This document shows, piece after piece, positions 6,584 through 12,451 of a stretch of DNA of 12,451 nt (the first letter of the stretch is position 1; every line of letters starts with the position of its first letter). A program made the translations under genes and the position numbers. The stretch comes from Kiritimatiellales bacterium (GTDB lineage Bacteria; Verrucomicrobiota; Kiritimatiellia; Kiritimatiellales; Pontiellaceae). A model generated the notes under the pieces. The model was given only the letters and a program-made list of their open reading frames with translations, did not search any database and was not told where the DNA came from. Location of the stretch: NCBI GenBank assembly GCA_021734595.1, contig JAIPIO010000104.1:1-12451 (forward strand), in the 5' to 3' direction.

Positions 6584-7840
6584 CTATTTTTTAAATACCG
6601 AATTCCTATCCAGCGTCTTCTGCTCGCGCAGGATTTCCTTTTTCAGGTATTCCGGCAGGGCAACGCCTTTCTGGAAGTAGGTGTCGGGATTGAAGCGCAG
6701 GTTGTTCTTCTTGAAGATTTGCCGATCGACATCGAGCGAAAGGTCGCAGTCGAAACGGGCCAGTATCGACTCGTTGGCCGCGCCGCCGCCGTCGGGATTG
6801 ATGTGGCAGAGCCCCCATGTGAAGCCGCGTCCGTTGCCGTCGCCCGCGAAGGCGGTCGGACAGAACGGGCCGGGGGCCACCGGCGGAACCTGGATCATCG
6901 ACATCACCTTGAAGTTTTCGCCGTCGGGCGACCACTGGATGGTGTTTTTCTCGGGGCCGTCGAGCGCGACGAGCGCAGCCACGCCGTCCTTCCACGGGAA
7001 CATGCAGGTTTCATGACCGGAGTTGATGACGGGGTTGAGCTTCGACGCCACAAACGGGCCGAGCGGATTGTCGGAGAAGGATACGCCCTGCATGCGCAGC
7101 ACATATTCGTCGCCGCGTTCGATGGGCGCGCCCTTGTAGTAGATCAGGATGCGGCCGTTGTGCACCACGGGACACGGATCGTTGATCTTGATGTTGCCCC
7201 AGGTTCCTTCTGGGCTGGGCCCGACCACCGGTTCGGGATGGTGTTTCCACGGGCCGTTCGGCGAATCGGCGGAGGCGACGCGCACCGGGCAGTAGACCTG
7301 CCCACCAACTTTATTGTATGCCTGGAAGTAGAGGTAGTACCTGTTTTCCCAGACGAGAATGCCCGGCGTGCAGATCGAGCGGTGTCCCTGCTCCGGTTTC
7401 GGCGGACGCGGCACGGCAAGCCCCTCCTCTTTCCAGGTAAAACCATCCTTGCTGGTGGCATGCCAGATATCGGCCAGATCCCAGTCGGTGCCGGGCTTGG
7501 TGTCGGTCGCTTTTTTCAGACCCACCGGCGGGCACTCGGAGTGGCGGTAGGTGTACCAGACATGGTAAACGCCATCGACGAGGATCACCTTGGTCGGATC
7601 GCGCCGCGAAACATTGGCGGTGCGGGGAAACCCCTTCAGCGGAGTGTACTTAAAGTTGGAATAGAGCTCGTTGCCGCGGTCTTCGTGCGGGTTCCATTCG
7701 TCGTACAGCCGTTCCATCGCCGCGCTCAGCGGCAGATCCGGCTTCTCCATCGGGACTACGCCGGGAAAGGGTTTTACCGCGGCGCACGCAGTGATCGCGA
7801 GCATGGCCAGTACGCTGCATACATAATTCATCCGGTTCAT
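6584..7840 (-). CDS. GH117 family glycosidase, copy 1, probable lipoprotein
   Basis: The product is 418 residues. ATG 7840 is chosen because GGAGG lies 6 nt upstream and its ATGA overlaps the stop of copy 2; the longer frame to 8065 lies inside copy 2. GH117 enzymes are five-bladed beta-propellers that release 3,6-anhydro-L-galactose from the non-reducing end of neoagaro-oligosaccharides. Landmarks are the N-terminal SAAMERLYDEWNPHEDRGNE, SRRDP (Asp81), DIWHATSKDGFTWKEEG, INDPCPVV (Asp221), INSGHE (His276-Glu277) and LDGPEKNTIQWSPDG. They match my recollection of catalytic Asp97, Asp252 and Glu310 in Zobellia AhgA and of His302 in the Bacteroides homologue. The start peptide ends in ITAC (Cys19), a good lipobox, so it is probably a lipid-anchored periplasmic or surface protein. 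Some GH117 clades lack activity on agar, so the substrate is uncertain. Confidence 0.85.
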   Translation of the reverse strand: MNRMNYVCSVLAMLAITACAAVKPFPGVVPMEKPDLPLSAAMERLYDEWNPHEDRGNELYSNFKYTPLKGFPRTANVSRRDPTKVILVDGVYHVWYTYRHSECPPVGLKKATDTKPGTDWDLADIWHATSKDGFTWKEEGLAVPRPPKPEQGHRSICTPGILVWENRYYLYFQAYNKVGGQVYCPVRVASADSPNGPWKHHPEPVVGPSPEGTWGNIKINDPCPVVHNGRILIYYKGAPIERGDEYVLRMQGVSFSDNPLGPFVASKLNPVINSGHETCMFPWKDGVAALVALDGPEKNTIQWSPDGENFKVMSMIQVPPVAPGPFCPTAFAGDGNGRGFTWGLCHINPDGGGAANESILARFDCDLSLDVDRQIFKKNNLRFNPDTYFQKGVALPEYLKKEILREQKTLDRNSVFKK

Positions 7841-9099
7841 TTCACTCCTCCCGAAATGGTTTCGCGGTCCGTCTTCTTGCGTTCGGCGACAATCTGCTTC
7901 CGCAGTTTGGCATCCAGCGCTACGCTCTGCTGGAAATAGGTTTCGTCGTCGAAGCGCAGGTTGTTTTTCTTGAAGACCTGACGGTCGACGTCCAGCGACA
8001 GGTCGCAGTCGAAGCGCGCCAGGATGGAATTGTTCGCGCCGCTCTCCCTGTCCATCATATGGCATAGTCCCCAGGTGATGCCGCGGCCGTCTTTGGTGTC
8101 GGCGTAGGCGTCCGGCACGAACGGCCCCGGCGCAATCGGCGGAATCTGGATGAGCGACTTAACCTCCCAGTTGATGCCGTCCGGCGAATACTGCACCGTG
8201 TTTTTTTCGGGTCCATCGAGACTTACGATGGCGGCCAATCCTTTCTTCCAGGGAAACGCGCAGGTTTCATGGCCGGAGTTGATGACCGGATTTTTGGGTG
8301 ACTTCTTGAACGGCCCCAGCGGATGGTCGGCAATCGCCACACCCTGCGCGCGCACCAGTGTTCCGTCGCGTCCGGCCTTGCCGGGCGAACCCTTGAAGTA
8401 GAGATATATTTTTCCGTTAAAGACAACCGGGTACGGATCGTGGATCGCGTTGGAGTCCCAGTCGTCGGAGCCGCCGAAGTCGATGATCACCCTGCCGACC
8501 GGCTTGAACGGCCCCCAGACGGAATCCGACACCGCCGCCGTCACCGCCGCACGGTCGCCGCGCAATCCGGGGATTTCGTTGAATCCCTGGTAGTACATGT
8601 AGAACTTGCCCTTCCACGGCAGGATGTCCGGCGTCGAGATCGACCGCCAGCCATACTGCGGTTTCGGCAGGCGCTTGACCGCCGGGCCCTCTTCCTTCCA
8701 GGTAAAACCATCCTTGCTGGTGGCGTGCCAGATATCGGACAGGTCCCAATCGGTGGACGGAATCGTGTCAGTGGCATTCTTTGCGCCGGTGGGTTTCACG
8801 GCCGTGTCGCGATGCGTGTACCAAACGTGATAGAGGCCAGCGATCTTCAGGATCTTGGTGGGGTCGCGGCGGGAAATGTTTCCAGACATTGGAAGCCCCT
8901 TCAGCGGCGTATACTTGAAATTGGAATAGAGCTCGTTGCCACGGTCCTCGTGGGGGTTCCACTGATCGTACAACCGCGCCACCGCCGCGCTCACCGGATA
9001 GTTCGGCTTTTCCATCGGAATCAGCGCCGGGAAGATCTCCCCTTCCCCGAACAGCACAGCGGGTAGTCCCGCCAGAAAAAAAACAAACTTCATTTTCAT
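7837..9099 (-). CDS. GH117 family glycosidase, copy 2, secreted
   Basis: The product is 420 residues, about as long as copy 1 and clearly paralogous along its whole length. Landmarks are SAAVARLYDQWNPHEDRGNE, NISRRDP (Asp79), DIWHATSKDGFTWKEEG, IHDPYPVV (Asp221), INSGHE (His277-Glu278) and LDGPEKNTVQYSPDG. All proposed GH117 catalytic residues are kept, so it is probably an active 3,6-anhydro-alpha-L-galactosidase or a close relative. The start peptide MKMKFVFFLAGLPAVLFG has no lipobox, so this copy is likely freely periplasmic or secreted. The second ATG at 9093 is an alternative start; no strong Shine-Dalgarno precedes either. It is the upstream partner in an ATGA-overlapped pair. The two copies differ most at the N-terminus and in an insertion around residues 195-218 (GFNEIPGLRGDR and the following segment), which may reflect different substrates. 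One 15-bp palindrome lies inside (8880-8894). Confidence 0.87.
   Translation of the reverse strand: MKMKFVFFLAGLPAVLFGEGEIFPALIPMEKPNYPVSAAVARLYDQWNPHEDRGNELYSNFKYTPLKGLPMSGNISRRDPTKILKIAGLYHVWYTHRDTAVKPTGAKNATDTIPSTDWDLSDIWHATSKDGFTWKEEGPAVKRLPKPQYGWRSISTPDILPWKGKFYMYYQGFNEIPGLRGDRAAVTAAVSDSVWGPFKPVGRVIIDFGGSDDWDSNAIHDPYPVVFNGKIYLYFKGSPGKAGRDGTLVRAQGVAIADHPLGPFKKSPKNPVINSGHETCAFPWKKGLAAIVSLDGPEKNTVQYSPDGINWEVKSLIQIPPIAPGPFVPDAYADTKDGRGITWGLCHMMDRESGANNSILARFDCDLSLDVDRQVFKKNNLRFDDETYFQQSVALDAKLRKQIVAERKKTDRETISGGVK
8880..8894. repeat. 15-bp palindrome, exact (inside GH117 copy 2)
   Basis: TTCCA-GACAT-TGGAA, encoding LPMSGN. The aligned codons of GH117 copy 1 (FPRTAN) lack it with no length change, so it arose or was lost by substitution. 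Confidence 0.85.
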
Positions 9100-9243
9100 A
9101 ACAAACCCCGTTCAACTGAATTTCGAACCACTAATCGACAGCAGAAAACACTAATCCAGAAACATGCGCAGAGACTAGAGTGACATCCCTTGACCGTGAA
9201 GACGTATTTTGCGGCTATTTGGTGATGGTTTACGAATGGACTG
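9100..9243 (-). promoter_or_regulatory. Upstream region of the GH117 pair with a 20-bp-spaced direct repeat
   Basis: This 144-bp spacer precedes the GH117 pair. On the minus strand it has two direct copies of GATTAGTG (plus-strand 9149-9156 and 9129-9136), exactly 20 bp apart, roughly 30-57 bp upstream of the start codon. This would suit an activator or repressor binding one face of the helix. I see no clear -35/-10 pair, so the promoter itself is not placed. Confidence 0.4.
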
Positions 9244-9320
9244 CTAATGTTCCTCGACCTTGAGACGCAGGAACTGTTCGTCTTCGACCGCAGTTGAGAT
9301 GCGGTTGGTAACGGTTTGAA

Positions 9321-9335
9321 TTCCAATGATTGGAA
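9321..9335. repeat. 15-bp palindrome, exact (inside broken glycosidase gene)
   Basis: TTCCA-ATGAT-TGGAA, read within FPIIGI. Confidence 0.85.
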
Positions 9336-9456
9336 ACGAGGCTCCGCTTACGACAACTTCGTTGGTGCTCCATGTTCCGATCAGCAGGTTGGTAGTACAT
9401 TCGACGGTATATTCCAATCCACGCGCTTCGTAATCCGAATAACGGCGATAGACATA

Positions 9457-9471
9457 TTCCAATCCTTGGAA
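9457..9471. repeat. 15-bp palindrome, exact (inside broken glycosidase gene)
   Basis: TTCCA-ATCCT-TGGAA, read as FQGLE. Its start is 32 bp from the next copy. Confidence 0.85.
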
Positions 9472-9488
9472 ACCGGTATCATTCAGCA

Positions 9489-9503
9489 TTCCAGACCTTG
9501 GAA
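9489..9503. repeat. 15-bp palindrome, exact (inside broken glycosidase gene)
   Basis: TTCCA-GACCT-TGGAA, read within LPRSGM, a different frame from the neighbouring copy. Confidence 0.85.
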
Positions 9504-11155
9504 GAATGGATGCCGCATCGGACTTCGTCGGGTCGCCTCCAAATAGATATTCGGTAAAGTTGTCGATTCCGTCCGGCTCAACATCCACCGTCCACACCGA
9601 GTTGGTGCCGGTCAGACCGAACCGCGACACCCAAGTGCGGTAGCCATCTTTTTCCACGCCTATATTGTCCACCTTGAACGTCGCCGTCGTTTCATCGCTT
9701 GTCGTAGGCGGCTTGTTACTGAAAAAGATAAGCCCTATCACATCCGACGCGGTATCCAGCGAAAAACCGACCGAGTGCGTACCCGTTCCAGCAATTACAT
9801 GATGGCTGAGAAGTGCAACAGATTCCGATGGACTGGTGCCGTGTATTCCGGGAATGCGGTTTCTCCACTTAACTGCCGTCTTATATTAGCGGCAATCGCC
9901 CCTCCGTCCTCCCAGTTCCCGCGTCGGATGTCCACATAGGCCGTACCGGAGTTCGCGGTATAGGTCGGCACATCAAACGTGAGCGTATAGCGGCCTGTGC
10001 CCCAATAGCGGGAATCGATCCACACACCGAAGCCGCGCGAGCGCGATGCCGTGTGGGTCTGGGATTCTATATGCAGCTGCCTATTTCCGCTACCTGCATC
10101 AAAGATCGAAGTTTCTCCATCCGAATAATAACGATTCGTGGTCGTATGCGTTGGCATTGAAACCGGATCAGTACCGTTACTGTCCAGTAAGGTTAATGCA
10201 TTCAGGTCGTTCGTGTAGACAACCCTCGCAACGGCGACATCGTTGGTATTGAAGGGATTGTTTGCCTGTATGACCGGGAAGGCATCATCCTCAAAAGAAT
10301 TCTCACTTGGCAATTCGTCATTGTAATAAGACCAAACTATATAATTTGCATGCAGTTCCCCTGCTGCAAAATCATAGATTTCCTGCATGGAAACAAGATT
10401 GTTTGAATTGTCTAAATGCCGATACGAATCATTTTGAGCAGAAGCAAAAAGCGGCAGATCATTCCTGTATTTATCGTACAGTGGATAGTTTATGGCAGGA
10501 TATAACGTGGCATAAGGCAATATGTCGGGGCCACCGGCTACGATTTCATACAGAACAAGCTCATTCAGCATTTTATCCAGAAGACTGCCGTTGTCCATGG
10601 GGATAAAATTATGATGCCAGAAGAATTGGCTATGCACCATTTGGCTTTTGATGCCTTTTATCATTTTCAGCAAGTAGTACTTATACAGGTATTTAGTATA
10701 TCCATGCGCTGTTAGCTCACTGTCTGTCGCGGGCAATGCGGTTTCCTGCATAGCAAGGCCTTCAAAATTTGGATGATCATCAAATTCGGCTACAATGGCG
10801 GCAGAACGAGCTGTCCATGCGATTTATCAATAAGGAAAACGATTAATTGCTTACCTTTTCCTTCGCATATCCGAAGATCCCTGCTGATGGTCGAAAATTT
10901 ATATACACCATTCGTCGGCTCCAGGTTTTTCCATAGATACCTTCTGCTTACACCTGTAACCTCCTCAAGATGATTGGTAGCTATCACCTCATCAATATTT
11001 TCCGCAGCATGAAGAGCTATATAATGTCCCGGATGAAAATCTTCTCTGCCTTTCAGAGGGTAGGCCTGCAAATTAGGAATAATTCCTGTATTTGCGGCAA
11101 CCATTAAGGTCGCTATGAACTTACGTCCATTTAGCTGTAGATCCTTGTGTATCAT

Positions 11156-11374
11156 TCGGTTGCCATCTCCGACCTCATTACAACTTGAAGCTACACCCCA
11201 ATGGGATTAACAGTCAACCAAAGGCAGGGGAACGGATCCTCCTTTTCCAATGGCTGGAACAATGGACAGCACGCAGATCCTGCGCCCCAAGGTTGAGGAG
11301 AATTAACTGGATTCAACCGGCAATCATCGGTAATAACAGTTGCACGCCTGTTAAAAGGCCGAATGAAAGGGACC
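11156..11374. promoter_or_regulatory. Divergent spacer between the broken glycosidase and the DoxX fusion gene
   Basis: This 219-bp spacer separates two divergent genes. It holds one exact 15-bp palindrome (11245-11259), a weak GGAG about 11 nt ahead of the broken gene, and AAAGGG ahead of the fusion gene. No promoter could be placed with confidence. Confidence 0.4.
11245..11259. repeat. 15-bp palindrome, exact (spacer upstream of DoxX fusion)
   Basis: TTCCA-ATGGC-TGGAA, identical to the copy at 61-75. Confidence 0.85.
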
Positions 11375-12451
11375 ATGATGAAACGGATGCAAGTGAACCG
11401 CTGGGCGATCACCCTGCTGCGGGTTACGATTGGATGGCATTTCCTCTGGGAAGGATTGAGCAAACACGCGATAGAGGAATGGACGGCTTCCGGTTTCCTG
11501 ACCCATGCAACGGGACCGTTCGCGGGATTCTATCATTGGCTCGTTTCGTCGGAGGGTCTCATGCAGTTTGTCGATGCGGCCAACATCTATGGCCTGATCG
11601 CCATTGGACTGGCCCTGTTTCTCGGCTTCTTCCTGCGGACGGCGTCTGTTTCGGGGATTGTGCTGCTGACACTCTACTATTTCGCCTATCCGCCGTTCGG
11701 GGCAACCCTGATGAACTCAACCGAAGGCAACGTGTTTATCGTTAACCGGATTTTTCTCGAAGCGATGGCGCTGCTCGCCATTCTGCTGGTAAAGGATAAA
11801 GGCTTCGGGCTGTATGCCGTCCATTTCAAGGTGGAACCGGAGCTCGAGGCTCAGGCGGCGGGATCATCGCGCCGCGCTTCGCTGGCGAACCTGTTCGTGC
11901 TCCCGCTGCTGGGCGCCATCGGCTGGGGAGCGCATCGGCACCGGAAAAAGTTTGGGGTGGATGTGATGACCGGCGCAACCATCCAGGTGGGTGCGGCGGA
12001 TCTCGGCGAGCTGAAAGGCGAGCTGCCCAAAGGCAACCTGGGCGAACACGAGATAGGGCGGCTGGTACTGGGAGGCAACCTGATCGGCGGCTGGATGCAT
12101 GCGCGCGACCTGCGCTATGTCTCATCGCTTGCAAAGGCCTATAACAACGAACGCAGGATTTTTGAAACCCTGCAGCTGGCGGAACTGGCCGGAATCAATT
12201 CCATCAATATCGGCTTCAAGTCCAATGCGGTACTGAGGAAATACAAGGATGTTACCGGCAGCAAAATAAAAGTGATTTCCCAAGTGGCGCCGGAGAAAGA
12301 CGACAACCTGGTCTGTATCAACCAGGCCATCGATTTCGGTGTCGACATCATTCAGATCCAAGGAAACTGGTGCGACTGGCTGGTGCGGGACGGCAAAATC
12401 GATGCCATTGCCGAGATGCTGGATTATATCCGCAGCCAGAACTATGTGGCC
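11375..12451 (+). CDS. DoxX-like membrane domain fused to aldo/keto-reductase-like domain, 3' end outside window
   Basis: 359 residues are seen and the frame is open to the right edge. The start is ambiguous: ATG 11375 or 11378 behind AAAGGG, or ATG 11363 behind AAAAGG. Residues 1-150 form a DoxX-like domain with a tryptophan- and histidine-bearing first helix (TIGWHFLWEGLSKH) and further membrane segments at about 71-88, 91-109 and 119-139. A linker carries SRRASLANLF (Arg166-Arg167), which resembles a Tat twin-arginine motif, followed by a hydrophobic segment (172-186). From about 225 a TIM-barrel-like domain begins (IGRLVLGGNLIGGW, ARDLRYVSSLAKAY, FETLQLAELAGINSINI), of the kind annotated as aldo/keto-reductase-like in PVC bacteria and Bacteroidetes. 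Inferred: a membrane-tethered redox enzyme, with the catalytic domain outside if the Tat-like segment is used. DoxX is known from thiosulfate:quinone oxidoreductase, but that role is not implied here. It stands alone on this strand. Confidence 0.8.
   Translation, partial: MMKRMQVNRWAITLLRVTIGWHFLWEGLSKHAIEEWTASGFLTHATGPFAGFYHWLVSSEGLMQFVDAANIYGLIAIGLALFLGFFLRTASVSGIVLLTLYYFAYPPFGATLMNSTEGNVFIVNRIFLEAMALLAILLVKDKGFGLYAVHFKVEPELEAQAAGSSRRASLANLFVLPLLGAIGWGAHRHRKKFGVDVMTGATIQVGAADLGELKGELPKGNLGEHEIGRLVLGGNLIGGWMHARDLRYVSSLAKAYNNERRIFETLQLAELAGINSINIGFKSNAVLRKYKDVTGSKIKVISQVAPEKDDNLVCINQAIDFGVDIIQIQGNWCDWLVRDGKIDAIAEMLDYIRSQNYVA

Larger units (their letters stand above)
9244..11155 (-). pseudogene. 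Broken gene for a secreted TIM-barrel-like glycosidase
   Basis: Three pieces of one protein lie in order in different frames. The N-terminal piece (11155 to about 10816) has a likely signal peptide (KFIATLMVAANTGIIPNLQA), then GHYIALHAAE, KNLEPTNGVYKFS and KQLIVFLIDKSH. The middle piece (about 10823 to 9885, opening with IAWTARSAAIVAEFDDHPNF) continues FEGLAMQET, SQFFWHHNFIP, AGGPDILPY and YIVWSYYND, as in a TIM-barrel hydrolase whose Glu in QET is a candidate catalytic acid. The C-terminal piece (about 9882 to 9244) starts KTAVKWRNRIPGIHGTSPSE and holds a Ca-binding-like segment (VEPDGIDNFTEYLFGGDP), ending FLRLKVEEH. Between pieces 1 and 2 a frame-changing deletion removed the usual loop-rich segment. 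Between 2 and 3 one missing base near 9880-9888 explains the shift. The later ATG at 10751 is internal, not a start. I cannot assign a CAZy family. The gene is on the same strand and just upstream of the GH117 pair. Composition is AT-richer from about 10270 to 11160. Confidence 0.78.

Noticed and set aside
7841..8065. N-terminal extension of GH117 copy 1 to ATG 8065
   Set aside because: The extension overlaps copy 2 in another frame and is not protein-like. ATG 7840 has a Shine-Dalgarno and a lipoprotein signal directly after it.
6719..9066. Plus-strand open frames at 6719-7939 and 8323-9066
   Set aside because: Both are antisense to the GH117 genes. Their mutual similarity only mirrors the paralogy of the true genes.
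9795..10751. Independent gene starting at ATG 10751
   Set aside because: The frame is open and protein-like upstream of that ATG (AIVAEFDDHPNFEGLA), so the Met is internal to the broken glycosidase.
61..11259. The 15-bp palindromes as a CRISPR array or a conventional insertion sequence
   Set aside because: The copies are scattered, lack uniform spacers, and carry no flanking duplications or transposase.

Overview
The window looks like a carbohydrate-degradation neighbourhood from a marine bacterium of the PVC group, most likely a Kiritimatiellota (Pontiella-like) organism. This assignment is an inference. It rests on secreted glycosidases aimed at red-algal and other sulfated polysaccharides, on a C-terminal module of the kind seen in secreted proteins of that group, and on a 15-bp palindrome scattered through genes and spacers. 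No rRNA or phylogenetic marker is present to confirm it.

Layout, left to right. (1) Positions 1-2094, minus strand: a secreted GH2 beta-galactosidase running off the left edge. (2) 2218-4680, plus strand: a secreted PL8 polysaccharide lyase resembling chondroitin ABC lyase, divergent from the GH2 gene. (3) 4709-4756: a 48-bp double-hairpin cloverleaf in the convergent spacer. (4) 4786-5334, minus: a nitroreductase-family flavoprotein. (5) 5502-6335, plus: an AT-richer gene for a zinc-ribbon protein of unknown function with an operator-like promoter, followed in the same frame by a gene remnant. (6) 6584-9099, minus: two tandem, translationally coupled GH117 paralogues (3,6-anhydro-alpha-L-galactosidase family), one a probable lipoprotein and the other exported by an ordinary signal peptide. 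(7) 9244-11155, minus: a secreted TIM-barrel-like glycosidase gene broken by an internal deletion and a frameshift. (8) 11375 to the right edge, plus: a DoxX-like membrane domain fused to an aldo/keto-reductase-like domain.

The GH117 pair and the GH2 enzyme fit stepwise removal of terminal anhydrogalactose and galactose from agar- or porphyran-type oligosaccharides. The PL8 lyase points to a uronic-acid-containing glycan such as chondroitin sulfate. The genes are not one operon: strand changes at nearly every gene imply at least five transcription units.

The most striking unexplained structure is the palindrome TTCCARNNNYTGGAA. Eleven exact and three one-mismatch copies occur in about 12.5 kb, in three reading frames and in spacers. 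Several are paired at 21-22 or 31-32 bp, close to two or three helical turns.
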